A stretch of 64,000 nucleotides of DNA from an uncultured bacterium (GCA_938075305.1 CALJGV010000032.1:171576-235575), one strand, 5' to 3'. Positions 51,283-61,900 are shown, numbered from the stretch's first letter. The notes: generated by a model from the sequence alone, not told the origin. Numbers and translations are program-made.

Positions 51283-51288
51283 TAGACT
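51283..51288 (+). promoter_or_regulatory. -10-like box of the second sulfatase gene (leaderless type)
   Basis: TAGACT, 6 nt (ccaggg) before the ATG at 51295. Confidence 0.55.
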
Positions 51289-51294
51289 CCAGGG

Positions 51295-52842
51295 ATGCTT
51301 CATTCCTCTTTCGCCCTCATCGCCCTGGGCGCCCTCGCGGGCATGGCGTCCGCCCAGGAGGCGGAACTCGCCCCCCCCACCCTCCCCTCACCGAAGGAGG
51401 AGCCGACGGCCCAGGACCGCCGACCTAACATCCTCTTGGTGTTCGCCGACGACCAGCGGGTGGACACGATCGGCGCCTGGGGCAACCCGGCGATCCAGAC
51501 GCCCAACATGGACCGGATCGCGGCGGGCGGCGTCTCCTTCCGGCGGTCGTACTGCATGGGCTCCTCCCACGGCGCCGTTTGCGCGCCCAGCCGGGCGATG
51601 CTCCACACGGGGCGGGCCTACCACGCCATCAACCACGGCACGATGGAGGGGTGTCGGACCCTCGGGGAGCTCCTGGGCGAGTCGGGCTTCCAGACCTTCG
51701 GCACCGGCAAGTGGCACAACGGGAGGGGCTCCTTCACCCGGAGCTTCTCCCAGGGGCGGGAGATCATGTTCGGCGGGATGTCGGACCACAACGACGTGCC
51801 CGTGGTCGACATGGAGGACGACGGGACGTTCAGCAAGAAGCGGCAGGCAGAGGGACACTCCTCCGACATCTTCTCGGGCGCGGCCGCGGACTTCATTGCG
51901 GCTGCGAAGGAGGACTCTCCGTTCTTCTGCTACGTGGCGTTCACCGCGCCGCACGACCCCCGGGACCCGCCGCCGGCGTGGCGGGACCGAGAGCGTCCGC
52001 CCCTGCCCGGTAACTTCCGCTCGCAGCACGACTTCGACAACGGCTTCCTGAAGGTGCGCGACGAGAAGCTCGCGGCCTGGCCGAGGGACCCGGAGGTCGT
52101 GCGGGACCAACTCGCGGAGTACTACGGGCTGATCGAACACCTCGACGCGGCCGTGGGGCGCGTGCTGGCCGCCGTCGACGCCCGCGGCGGCGAGCGGGAG
52201 ACCATCATCGTCTACGCGGCGGATCACGGGCTGGCCGTGGGCAGTCACGGGCTCCTGGGCAAGCAGAGCGTCTACGAGCACAGCCTCCGCGCGCCCATGA
52301 TGATCTCGGGCCCCGGGATCCCGGAGGGGATTCATCTCACGGCGCTCACCTATCTCTACGACCTCTACCCGACGCTGCTCGGCCTCGTGGACGTCGGGAT
52401 CGAGGAGCAGATCCACGGCGAGGACCTCCGGCCCCTGTGGGACGGGGAGGCGACCCAGGTTCGGGACTCGCTCTTCCTCTCCATGGGCAAGACCCAGCGC
52501 GCGGTCACGGACGGCCGCTTCAAGCTCTGCGTGTACCCAAGGGTGGCCCACCGGCAGCTGTTCGACCTGGCCTCCGACCCGCTGGAGACCATGGACCTCG
52601 CGGCCAACCCCGCCTACTCCGCGCACATCTCGCGGCTCGAGCGGGAGATGGCGACCTGGCGTCGGCTGACCGGGGACCCCGACCCGCTCTCCGTGGAGGA
52701 TCCCGGGGAGCTGCGGGTGGACCTCTCCGGAGCCAAGCGCAAGCCCGACAGGTGGCAGCCCGAGTGGATCCGTGAGAAGTACTTCGATCCGCCCGAGGAG
52801 GAGCCGGAGGAGGCGCCCGCCGCGGAGAAGTCCGGCCTGTAG
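51295..52842 (+). CDS. Formylglycine-type sulfatase, exported
   Basis: This 515-residue sulfatase has a signal peptide (MLHSSFALIALGALAGMASAQ). The N-terminal metal block is NILLVFADDQRVDTIGAWGN, and the full active-site signature AVCAPSRAMLHTGR has the Cys that becomes formylglycine. Later come GKWHNGRG and AADHGLAVGSHGLLGKQS. It should hydrolyse a sulfate ester, often of an algal or host polysaccharide in planctomycetes. No sulfatase-maturing enzyme is in the window. The C-terminus is rich in Glu and Pro. Confidence 0.92.
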   Translation: MLHSSFALIALGALAGMASAQEAELAPPTLPSPKEEPTAQDRRPNILLVFADDQRVDTIGAWGNPAIQTPNMDRIAAGGVSFRRSYCMGSSHGAVCAPSRAMLHTGRAYHAINHGTMEGCRTLGELLGESGFQTFGTGKWHNGRGSFTRSFSQGREIMFGGMSDHNDVPVVDMEDDGTFSKKRQAEGHSSDIFSGAAADFIAAAKEDSPFFCYVAFTAPHDPRDPPPAWRDRERPPLPGNFRSQHDFDNGFLKVRDEKLAAWPRDPEVVRDQLAEYYGLIEHLDAAVGRVLAAVDARGGERETIIVYAADHGLAVGSHGLLGKQSVYEHSLRAPMMISGPGIPEGIHLTALTYLYDLYPTLLGLVDVGIEEQIHGEDLRPLWDGEATQVRDSLFLSMGKTQRAVTDGRFKLCVYPRVAHRQLFDLASDPLETMDLAANPAYSAHISRLEREMATWRRLTGDPDPLSVEDPGELRVDLSGAKRKPDRWQPEWIREKYFDPPEEEPEEAPAAEKSGL

Positions 52843-52887
52843 GCCGGGCATCGCTCGCCCCGGTCCTCGGTCGGGGTCAGAAGGGGG

Positions 52888-55800
52888 TCAGTAAGGGAGG
52901 TCGTCGGGGTTGATCTCGATGGGCCCCGAAGGCTCTTCGAGGTGCGTCCGGATGGGGGTGTCCCTGCCGGCGCGGGCGAACGAGGTCTCGTCCGGGGCGC
53001 GCCGCCCGGAGAAGTGGGGGGCGAGCCCGCGGCGATCCATGTCCGAGAGCAGGCCGAGGTGGGCGAAGGCCTCGCGGCCCACCAGGTCGATGTCGCCGCG
53101 CACGAGCCGCGCCCGGGTCTCGGCGTCGAACTGGCCGGGCCGCTCCACGGGCAGCTCTCCCATGAACTCCCGGTGTCGTCGCTCGGTCACGCGCGAGTCC
53201 ATCACGAGCACCACGCCCCGGTCGGTGGCCTTGCGCATGAGGCGCCCGAAGCCCTGGCGGAACTTCGCCAGGGCCCTCGGCATGTAGATCCCGTTGTGCT
53301 GGGCCATCCGCCCGATCGCGGCGCATTGAGCGTGGTGGTAGCGGTCCGGGACGCCGTAGGGGAGGCGCGCGAGGACGAGGGTCTCCAGGGTCTCACCCGG
53401 GAAGTCCGCGCCGTACCAGAACGTGTCCACACCGAAGAGGGTCGACTCCACCCGCTCTCGGAAGAGGCTGGACAGCTCCTCCTTCCCGGCGGCGTCCATG
53501 CCCTGCCAGAAGAGGGGCAGCCCACGCTCCTCGAAGGCCGCCGCGGCGCGCTCACCGACCTCGCGTACGTCCCGCAGGCTCGTGAACAGCACGAGCATCC
53601 TCCCGCGGGTCCGCTCGGCGTACCAGGGGAGGTAACGCGCCAGGAAGTCGAGGTAAGCCTCGCGGTTCTGGACCGACGGGAGCCCTCGGGGGACGCCAAC
53701 CATCACGCGGCTGTAGTCGAAGACCTCCGGCGCGTGGAACGCGGTCACGCGCTCACAGCCGGCGGTGTGATCCAGGTCGCCGGTCTCGGGGTCGCGGGCC
53801 GCGACCCGGTCGAGGCCCAGGTAGCGGCGCGCCTTGTCGAAGCTCCCGCCGAGGCGAGTGGTGGCGGACACGAAGGCCGCGGAGGACAGCTCGGGGTAGT
53901 AGTGCCGGCCGAGGGCGTCTCCGGGGAGCAGGACGAGCGCGGCAAGGACCGGCTCATCACGAACGTTGCGCTCGACGTCATGGAAGACCCGGTCCCCGAG
54001 GCTGGGGAGGCCGTTGTCCATGGGCAGCCAGGAGGCCACCGCGCGACCGATGTCCGCCACGTCCACGCGGGAGAGCTCCAGGGTGCGCCGGACCCTCTCG
54101 CCGCGGCGGATCGGCGCGAGCTCCAGCTCCTCGGAGAGCTGGGCCAGGGCGCCGTCGAGCCGTGCCAGAGATGATTCCAAGGCCACGCGGGCCGTGATCA
54201 TCGCGGCGGCGTCCTCGCAGGTCTCCACGAACTCACGGAAGAGGCCGTGCTGCTCCGACTCGCCGCGACCGAGGAGAGCAGCGGTCCTCCACCCCTCGTA
54301 AGCCAGCACCTGAGCCTCGAGGTCCGAGAGCGCGGTGGAGGCGTGGGTCCACAGGACCAGCGCGGCCTTGAGCCGGTCATGGGCCGCGGAGCCTGGGAGG
54401 AACTTCTTCTGCAGCCGATCCAAGGCGGGCCGTTGCCGGCCGGGCCCGGACCTGGCCCCCGGCTCATGGAGGCGCCGCAGGACGCGCCGCATGTCCGGGA
54501 AGGACACCCGGTGGCTCCAGGCGCTCATGGCCTGGTCGTGGAGGTGCTCGCACTCGTCGAAGACCACCCGGCGGAAGAACTCCGGCCGGGCGAGGGCGAA
54601 GGAGTGGTTGGTGATGACGACGTGGCTCCGCTCCGCCTTTCGCCGGGCGGTCTCGGCCGCGCAGACGGCTCGGTCGGCCTGGGTGGAGCAGCAGCCGCTC
54701 CGCCCCTTGGCATGGTTGAGCAGGCTGCGGAGCGCGGCCCGGTAGGCGCCAGTGCCCATCAGGCGCACGGGGGGGCGCCGCGGGAAACGGTCGAGGTCTC
54801 CCTCGCCGTCCCGCAGGCCGAACAACGCCAGGGAGGTCCACGCGAGCCAGGTCTCGGGGTCGTCCCCCTCCTGGGGTGTCTGGATCCGGAGCGCACGCCA
54901 GCAGAGGGAGTGCTCGCGTCCCTTGAGGATCGACACCTTGAAGCCGCCGGGGAGGCCTGCGCGTGACAGCGCCGCGAGCGCCCTCGGCACCTCTCGCTCC
55001 ATGGCCTGGCTCTGCAGCGCGCGCGTGTAGGTTGCGATGCCGACCCGGACTCCGTAGCGGCGGGACCAGATGAGCGCGGGCAAGAGGTAGGCGAGGGTCT
55101 TACCCGTGCCGGTTGGGGCGTGGACCAGCAGCAGCTCGTCTGAGCCGAGGCAGCGTGCGACCTCCTCGGCGACCCGGTGCTGGCTCTTTCGATAGAGCTC
55201 GGCCCTCGGCCTCTTGGTCTGTCCCTCGTTGAACAGGTCAGGCAGGTGGGTCTTGAAGACCTCGTCCAGGAGGACGAGGTCCTCATCGATGAAGGGCGCG
55301 GCGTCCTCGGTGTCCGCGTCCAGAGGCTTGCTCTCCTTGTCCAACTCCGGGGACCTCGCCACCGCCGGGTCCAGGAGCGCGAGCGGGTCATCCTCGTCCA
55401 GATCCTCAAGCGCGCCGTCGGAGAGGATGCCGTCGCGAAGGCGGCCGCCGGCGAAGACCTCGGTGTCGCCGCCCCAGCGCCCCGGATGTTCGATCACCTC
55501 CAGTGTCCGGTTGAGCCGGCGGCTCGCGGTCAGGTCCTCGCCCTCCAGCCCCTCCAGGGCGCGGCGCCACCCCCTGGCGCAGATGGCGTGGACGACTGGC
55601 CCGTGGTCCTGGAAGCGGGCCACGACCTCGGCGAGTGCCGCGAGGACGTGGGGTGGTTGAACGGCGGCAGCGGGCTGCGGCGCCACGGCGACATCGAGGA
55701 AGGTGCGGATCAGCTCGGACGAGGCGCAGGAAGAGAGGTGCCCGGGTTCGACCAGGGCGATCACGTCGTCCAGGCCGATGACGTCGAGGGGCGCCTGCTC

Positions 55801-56184
55801 CACCATGGCCTCGCGATCAAGAGCCCGGGCCCAGGCCTCCAGGAGCGCACCATCATCGGCGAGCACCGGCCGCCCGCCGATGAACTCCCTCAGGCGGCGC
55901 CATGCCTCGGCCATGGTGGGGGTCCCCTCGAGGGCCCCCGAGCCGACCCCGTAGCGGGCCACGATGCGCCGGGTTGCGCCGGCGTCGTCGTCGAACGGTG
56001 CGCAGTAGGTCTCGAAGGACTCCCACTCGCCGGCCTCGCTGCGGCGCACCGCGGCCATGCGGAGGACCCCGTCAAGCCGTGTATCCGTCCCACTCGCCCA
56101 GAGCACGACGCAGGCGGGCCTCCCCCCATCGCCCGAGGGCCCCGGTCGATCTCCGGGCGCTACGGTTCTCTTGCGATGGGTCAA
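52888..56184 (-). CDS. DinG/XPD-like helicase with degenerate N-terminal domain
   Basis: This 1098-residue protein has a superfamily 2 iron-sulfur helicase core. Walker A is LLVHAPTGTGKTLAYLLPALIW. The Fe-S region starts with REHSLCWRAL and ends with GCCSTQADRAVCAAETARRKAERSHVVITNHSF. Motif II reads FDECEHL instead of DEAH. The C-terminal motifs include LFGVDTFWYGADFPGETLETLV and QGFGRLMRKATDRGVVLVMDSRV. The first 230 residues resemble a DEDD exonuclease domain but without its acidic residues. It probably unwinds DNA in repair. The start is TTG 56184 and uncertain. Confidence 0.82.
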   Translation of the reverse strand: MTHRKRTVAPGDRPGPSGDGGRPACVVLWASGTDTRLDGVLRMAAVRRSEAGEWESFETYCAPFDDDAGATRRIVARYGVGSGALEGTPTMAEAWRRLREFIGGRPVLADDGALLEAWARALDREAMVEQAPLDVIGLDDVIALVEPGHLSSCASSELIRTFLDVAVAPQPAAAVQPPHVLAALAEVVARFQDHGPVVHAICARGWRRALEGLEGEDLTASRRLNRTLEVIEHPGRWGGDTEVFAGGRLRDGILSDGALEDLDEDDPLALLDPAVARSPELDKESKPLDADTEDAAPFIDEDLVLLDEVFKTHLPDLFNEGQTKRPRAELYRKSQHRVAEEVARCLGSDELLLVHAPTGTGKTLAYLLPALIWSRRYGVRVGIATYTRALQSQAMEREVPRALAALSRAGLPGGFKVSILKGREHSLCWRALRIQTPQEGDDPETWLAWTSLALFGLRDGEGDLDRFPRRPPVRLMGTGAYRAALRSLLNHAKGRSGCCSTQADRAVCAAETARRKAERSHVVITNHSFALARPEFFRRVVFDECEHLHDQAMSAWSHRVSFPDMRRVLRRLHEPGARSGPGRQRPALDRLQKKFLPGSAAHDRLKAALVLWTHASTALSDLEAQVLAYEGWRTAALLGRGESEQHGLFREFVETCEDAAAMITARVALESSLARLDGALAQLSEELELAPIRRGERVRRTLELSRVDVADIGRAVASWLPMDNGLPSLGDRVFHDVERNVRDEPVLAALVLLPGDALGRHYYPELSSAAFVSATTRLGGSFDKARRYLGLDRVAARDPETGDLDHTAGCERVTAFHAPEVFDYSRVMVGVPRGLPSVQNREAYLDFLARYLPWYAERTRGRMLVLFTSLRDVREVGERAAAAFEERGLPLFWQGMDAAGKEELSSLFRERVESTLFGVDTFWYGADFPGETLETLVLARLPYGVPDRYHHAQCAAIGRMAQHNGIYMPRALAKFRQGFGRLMRKATDRGVVLVMDSRVTERRHREFMGELPVERPGQFDAETRARLVRGDIDLVGREAFAHLGLLSDMDRRGLAPHFSGRRAPDETSFARAGRDTPIRTHLEEPSGPIEINPDDLPY

Positions 56185-56287
56185 AGGAGGTGTCTGGGGG
56201 TGATCAGGGGGGGGAGGGCCCCGGCTCCGGGCGGTCCGGTCGCTTCAATCTGCCGCAGGGCACTTCCGGAGGATCAGGGGTGTCGAG

Positions 56288-56293
56288 TAGACT
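56288..56293 (+). promoter_or_regulatory. -10-like box of the leucine dehydrogenase gene
   Basis: TAGACT, 80 nt before the ATG at 56374. The gene therefore has a leader, unlike the leaderless group. Confidence 0.4.
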
Positions 56294-56373
56294 GCTTGCC
56301 CCGAATTCGAGTCGGAAGCTCCGGGCGGCCTGCGCACGGACGTCGACAGGACCATTCTCGGGCCTGACCAAGC

Positions 56374-57435
56374 ATGGAGATCACAGACATTCCCGTCGAG
56401 GGTTACGAGCGCGTCGCGCGGTGCATCGACCAAGAATCCGGGCTCCACGCGCTGATCGCGGTGCACGACACCACCCTCGGCCCCGCCCTCGGCGGTCTGC
56501 GCTTCCTGAATTACGCGTCGGAGGAGGACGCCCTCTTCGACGTGGTCCGGCTCGCCAAGGGCATGACGCGCAAGTCGGCCGTGGCCGACACGGGCCTGGG
56601 CGGCGGGAAGTCGGTCATCATCGGAGATCCGGAGACGGCCAAGTCCCCCGAACTGTTCCGCGCCATGGGCCGCTTCGTGGATAACTTCGGCGGGTCGTAC
56701 ATCACGGCCGAGGACATGAACATCTCGATCGCGGACCTGCGCCACGTGAGAGAGACGACCCCGTACGTCACGGGTCTCTCGCGGGAGGAGGGCGGCTCGG
56801 GTAACCCGAGTCCCTACACCGCGTACGGCTGCGTCGTCGGGATCGAAGCTGCAGCGAAGCATCGCTACGGATCCTCGGACCTCGCGGGGAAGCGCATCCT
56901 GATCCAGGGTGTCGGCGCGGTCGGCGGTGAAATGGCCCGCCTGCTTAAGGAGCGCGGCGCGGACGTGATCATCTGCGACATCAAGGAGGACCGCGTGGCG
57001 GCCCTCTGCGAGGAGTTCGGCTATCGCTCGGTCTTCGAGGAGAACCACCTCGAGGAGGAGTGCGATATCTACGCCCCCTGCGCCCGGGGTGCCGGCATCA
57101 ACGACGAGACGATCCCTCGCCTGACCTGTGACATCGTCGCGGGGTGCGCCAACAACATGCTGCTCGAGCCGCGACACGGCGACGAGCTGAGCCAGCGCGG
57201 CATCCTCTACGCCCCCGACTACGTCGTGAACGCCGCTGGGATCATCAACGTCAGCGTTGAGCGGCACGAGGGTGGATACAACGAGGAGGTCGCCATGGGG
57301 AAGATCCACCGCATCGCTGACAACCTCGAAGAGGTCTTCCAGCTGGCGGAGGAGCGGGGCATCGGAACCCACACCGCCGCGCAGCTGCTCGCGGAGCTCC
57401 GGATCGAGCGGGCCAAGGCCGAGCAGATGAGCTGA
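56374..57435 (+). CDS. Leucine dehydrogenase-type (Glu/Leu/Phe/Val) dehydrogenase
   Basis: This 353-residue amino acid dehydrogenase has GPALGGLRFLNYASEEDALFDVVRLAKGMTRKSAVADTGLGGGKSVIIGDP, with both catalytic Lys residues, in its N-terminal domain, and the NAD-binding GVGAVGGEMARLL in the C-terminal Rossmann fold. It interconverts a branched-chain amino acid and its 2-oxo acid with NAD. The sequence is closest in layout to leucine dehydrogenase, but substrate choice is not certain. Confidence 0.88.
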   Translation: MEITDIPVEGYERVARCIDQESGLHALIAVHDTTLGPALGGLRFLNYASEEDALFDVVRLAKGMTRKSAVADTGLGGGKSVIIGDPETAKSPELFRAMGRFVDNFGGSYITAEDMNISIADLRHVRETTPYVTGLSREEGGSGNPSPYTAYGCVVGIEAAAKHRYGSSDLAGKRILIQGVGAVGGEMARLLKERGADVIICDIKEDRVAALCEEFGYRSVFEENHLEEECDIYAPCARGAGINDETIPRLTCDIVAGCANNMLLEPRHGDELSQRGILYAPDYVVNAAGIINVSVERHEGGYNEEVAMGKIHRIADNLEEVFQLAEERGIGTHTAAQLLAELRIERAKAEQMS

Positions 57436-57504
57436 CCTCCTGGGGGCCTCGCGCGCGGCTCCCTCCCCGGCGCGGCCCTCGCGGGCACCGCCGCCACGGA
57501 GGTG

Positions 57505-58638
57505 TCAGCTCGCGGAGCGCCGGTCCGTGGAGGCCGCCGAGCCGCCCCCGGCGCGTTCCTCCACGAGTTCGTGGATCCACCGCACCAGCTTGGGCTCCCA
57601 GTGAGCCGATCGAAACCGCTCGCCGGTGACCTTTGCGCCCTCCCGTAGACGGCGGAAGAGCGTGGGCGTCTCGACCATCCGGCGCATGGCCGCGCTGAGG
57701 CCATTGGGGCACTTCGGCGCCACGAGCACGCCGTTGTCGCCGTCGACGACCAGCTCAGGGATCGCACGCCAGCGCGTTGAGATGACCGGCAGCCCGGCTT
57801 GCATGGCCTCAAGGATCACCCCAGGCATCCCCTCGCGTTTGTGGTAGCTGGGGAACACGAGGACATCGTGGCTCCCGAGGACCTCGTCCACGCCGCCTTC
57901 GGGTGGGGCAGCGACGTAGCGGCATCGATCCCCGAGGTCCACACCGTCGAGGGTGAAGTCGCCATGGGTCGGGCCCATGAGCGTGAGCGAAGCGTCCTCG
58001 GGCAGCCGCCTGGACGCATCGATGGCCTCGAGGATGCCCTTCTCCGGGCGGATTGGACCGAAGTAGAGGAAGCGGCGCGCCTGGTCCGCGCTGGCGCCTT
58101 CGAAGCGCGCTGCGTTCCTGGTCGTCGGCCACCAGCGCACCCGGCGGCAATCGTCCGAGGCCTTGAAGCGCTCGCAGAGGGAGTGGGTCTGGAGCAGGAC
58201 GCGGTCGGCCATGAGGGTCGAGCGTTCGAACGTCTGGCGCGTCCGCTCGTTGGCCTCGTCCGCGAGCAGGTCGAGGTCGCCCCCGAAGACCCGGATCATC
58301 AACGGGATGCCGCGCGCCTTGCAGGCGGACCGGACGATCCCCCCGGAGCGGAGCAGGCCGCCAGCGGAGGTGTTGAAGAGCACCGCGTCGAAGCGGGACC
58401 AGGGGGTCGTGATGCGTCCGACGAGGCTGGCGAAGATCCGCGCCTCGTCGATGGACTGACGGAGCGAGCTCCTGCCCTCGCGGGTGATGGAGAGGTCGTG
58501 GACGAGGACCTCGAGCGAGGGCTCCCGGAGGAGCCCCTCAAGCATCGAAGCGAAGGACAGCTGGATGCCGCTCACGAACTCCTCATCCGCCGGCACAGGG
58601 CCGATCACGAGGACCCGCTTTCGGCGTCGCTCAGCCAC
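57505..58638 (-). CDS. GT4-family glycosyltransferase
   Basis: This 377-residue GT-B glycosyltransferase has an N-terminal Rossmann domain (VLVIGPVPADEEFVSGIQLSFASML) and a C-terminal donor domain with LYFGPIRPEKGILEAIDASRRL, HDVLVFPSYHKREGMPGVILEAMQAGLPVIST and the E-x7-E type nucleotide-sugar site. Start GTG 58638. It stands alone and probably adds a sugar to a surface glycan. Donor and acceptor are unknown. Confidence 0.85.
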   Translation of the reverse strand: MAERRRKRVLVIGPVPADEEFVSGIQLSFASMLEGLLREPSLEVLVHDLSITREGRSSLRQSIDEARIFASLVGRITTPWSRFDAVLFNTSAGGLLRSGGIVRSACKARGIPLMIRVFGGDLDLLADEANERTRQTFERSTLMADRVLLQTHSLCERFKASDDCRRVRWWPTTRNAARFEGASADQARRFLYFGPIRPEKGILEAIDASRRLPEDASLTLMGPTHGDFTLDGVDLGDRCRYVAAPPEGGVDEVLGSHDVLVFPSYHKREGMPGVILEAMQAGLPVISTRWRAIPELVVDGDNGVLVAPKCPNGLSAAMRRMVETPTLFRRLREGAKVTGERFRSAHWEPKLVRWIHELVEERAGGGSAASTDRRSAS

Positions 58639-58962
58639 GGCTTTGCACCTGGCGGTTGGCGGCGAGGACGGGCGTCCCCGCCGCGACGGGCTGGGGGACG
58701 GCGGGGGCGTTGGAGGTGCACTTCATGACGCGATCCGTTCCCGCTTGGATCGACTGCGGTGCCGGTTCGACTGAAGCTCGCCGGGTCGATATGGGGAGCT
58801 CGAACCTCCCGTGGGCATCGCCAGGGGCCCTGCTCCGTCGTGGACCGCTGTTCAGCAAAATTCCCCGAATGTGACCAACCTGGGCCGTTCGCCTACCGTT
58901 GCGAAGGTGAGCTGGACGGGTCTTCCATTTCGGGAGTCGGCCAGCGCAGCCCACGGATGCCC
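58639..58962. other. Divergent intergenic region
   Basis: This gap of 324 bp separates the glycosyltransferase and the MG2-type gene. A 31-codon frame on the minus strand (58727-58633) overlaps the glycosyltransferase start, but it lacks support. TACCGT near 58893 may be the -10 box of the MG2-type gene. Nothing else is seen. Confidence 0.45.
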
Positions 58963-61900
58963 ATGAACCTCTCGATTCGGACCCTTCCCCTCGCCCTCCT
59001 CTGTCTCTCCGCGACCGCGCAGGGCCAGATCCCGCCTGCGCGACAGGCCGGACAGCCAGTCGGTTTCGAGGAGGTCTTCGCTCTCGCGGAGGATCGTGGG
59101 GCTGTCCTCGAGCAGCTCTTGCCCGGGAGCCCGCAGCACTACTTCTACTCGTGCCTGCACCTCCAGCAGACCGGGGCGCTCGATCGAGCGGACGAGTTGA
59201 TCAGCCGCTGGCGCGAGGAAGGGGCCACGCCTGCGTTGCGCCAGATCGAGGCCCGGCAGGCGCTCCTGCGGGCGTCCGACGACCCCGCGCGCACCTTCAA
59301 GTTCCTCGAGGACGAGCTCGGGCTGAAGTTCAACCACCGCCGGGAGTCGCCCGACGCGGTCACCCAGCTCCCTGGGGCCTTCGATCAAGAAGCGGTCAGC
59401 CCGAGCGCCCTCATCAGGACGGCCCTGAACCCCAAGGACGGACGCTCGATCAACGAGCTGAGCCAGGCGGTCAAGCGCACGCTCCTGACCGGGACGACGC
59501 TCACGAAGGCCCAGCGCGGCGCGGTGCTCGACCAGCTCGAGTGGCCGGATGTCCCCGGGCTGGTCGCGGCCATCGAAGCGGACCTCCGTGAGCACCCCAA
59601 GGCCACCTTCGGGTCGCGCGCAATCCACCAGCGCCTCTTCCTGGACCAGCTCGAGGAGCTCCGTCGACGCCGGCCCGAGCTGCTCTCGAACCGGCTCTAC
59701 GTGGAGTCGGTGCTCCGGCGCCTCGCGCCAGCGGACGGCGCGTCCATGGGGGACCGGGCGGTGCGCGAGGCCTACCTCGACCGGGCGCTCGCCTTCGCGG
59801 ATCAGCTCCCCGAGGCCTTCAACTCGGTGAAGGTGCACCTCCTCTACCACCGGCTCGTGCTCGACCTCGACGAGGGGCAGGTGAACCGGGCGCGCTTCAT
59901 GCGCTACCTGCGCCTGCCGCGTCAGGTGGGTTACCTGGACCTCGATCCGCAGGCGCGGGCTGCCGCAGCTGGCCTCGGCGATGTGGTCGGTGGAGCCACC
60001 AGGCTTCCGGCTGTGGGGAACGATGAGCCGGTGGTCCAGGAGCTCCTGGAGACGCTGCTCCGGGGCCAGACCGGCTATCAGGACTACCTCGCGGTCCTCC
60101 CCGAGCGCTTCGTCCGGCGAGCCTGGGCTCGGACCCAGCTGCTCTACGGCGGCGAAGGCGACCAGGACGGGCTGATCGAGATGCTGGGCGGCCCCGCCGA
60201 GGCCGAGGCGCTGAGGAACCTGGTCGAGCTCGAATTCGAGCGGACGAACCCGAGGGGCTTCGAGGAGGACGAGGCGGTCTCCCTCTCGGTGCGCCTGAAG
60301 AACGTGGACTCGCTCCTGATCAAGGTCTTCCGTGTGGACCCCGTCGCCTACTTCGACCTCTTCAACAGCTCCATCTCCACCAACATCAACCTGGACGGGC
60401 TCGTCACCAACGACCAGTTCACGGTCGACCTCGACGCTCCGCCCATGCGGCGCGTGGAGCGCCGAATCGACCTGCCCGCGGTGGACGAGCCGGGGACCTA
60501 CGTGGTCGAGCTGATCGGGGGCGGCGTGGCCAGCCGCGCCATCGTCCGCAAGGGCCGCCTCGACCTCATCGAGCGGGTCGGACCGAGCGGGCACGTGTTC
60601 GCGGTCTTCGACGGCGAGCGGCAGCAGGTCATGGACGCGGTGCTGCGCTTCGGCGAGCGTGACTTCACGGCCAACGAGCAGGGCTACATCCGCGTCCCCT
60701 TCACGACCGAGGCGCAAGACCGGCGGGTGCTCGTCCGCTCGGGCGCGCTGTCGGACGTCTCCACTTTCCGCCACCGCCCCGAGGCGTACACGCTCGACGG
60801 CGCGACCCACCTCGCCGCGGAGACCCTGATCGAGGGCAACCGCGCGCGGATCATCGTGCGCCCGCGCCTCACGCTGAACGGTCAGCGCCTCTCGCTGGAC
60901 CGGGTGGAGGACCTCCAGATGGAGATCGAGTCCTGGGACTTCGAGCAGGCGATATCGACCCTCACGGTCGATGACCTGCGGGCCACCTCCGCGGCGCTCC
61001 TCGAGTCCGATGGGGAAGGGGCCGCGTCGCAGGGGATCCTGGTGGCGGAGATCCAGGTCCCCGAGCGACTGCGTCAGCTGAGGGTTCAGCTCAAGGGGAA
61101 GGTCCGCCGCTCGGTGGACGGGGAGCGGGTGGAGCTCTCCTCGAGTCAGAGGAGCATCACGGTCAACGGGATGGCCCGGACCGCGACGGTCGGGCAGGCG
61201 ATGCTCCGCCGAGACCCCGGCGCCTTCAAGATCGAGCTGCGGGGCCGGAACGGAGAGGCCCTCGCGGGTCGGGCGGCGCGCGTCTCCGTCTGGACCCGCT
61301 ACTCCTCCCGATCCATCACCAAGGAGCTCCGCTCCAATGAGCTGGGGCACCTCGACCTCGGCGCGCTCCAGGGGGCGACGAGGATCCGGGTCACCGGCGA
61401 GGGGATCGGGACGAATGACTGGTCGCTCCCGGACAGGGAGGTGAGCGGGCTGGCCGGTGAGCTCAACACCACCGTGGGCCGGGCGCTCCGCGTCCCCTTC
61501 GAGACGGCGGATGGGCTCGAGCCGTCCGACGTGTCGCTGGTCGAGCTCCGGGCCGAACACCCGGTGGCCGATCGATTCTCCGCGCTCTCCCTCGAGCCAG
61601 GCTACCTCGTGCTCAAGGGCCTCGAGCGAGGGAGCTACGCGCTCCGAATTCGCCGCAGCGGGGAGTCCTTCCGCGTCCAGGTCGAGGAGGGCGAGGTGCG
61701 CGCGGGGTTCGTGCTCAGCCAGCACCGCGCCCTGCCGCTCTCGAGCGACGCGCCGCTCACGATCCGGCAGGTCCAATCCACGGGCGACGGCCTCACCGTC
61801 GAGCTCGCCGGCGTCTCGGCCGGCACCCAGGTGGCGGTCCTCGGGTCGCGCTATCAGGGACACCAGGACCCCGCAGAGGAGCTCGCCCTTGGTCACGTCT

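Noticed and set aside
58633..58727. 31-codon frame overlapping the glycosyltransferase start (possible leader peptide)
   Set aside because: It has no ribosome binding site and no runs of regulatory codons, and short frames of this size are expected by chance at this GC.
58852..61896. 1014-codon open frame on the minus strand
   Set aside because: It is antisense to the MG2-type gene, has no recognisable domain, and reads as His/Leu/Arg-rich shadow sequence typical of GC-rich genes.
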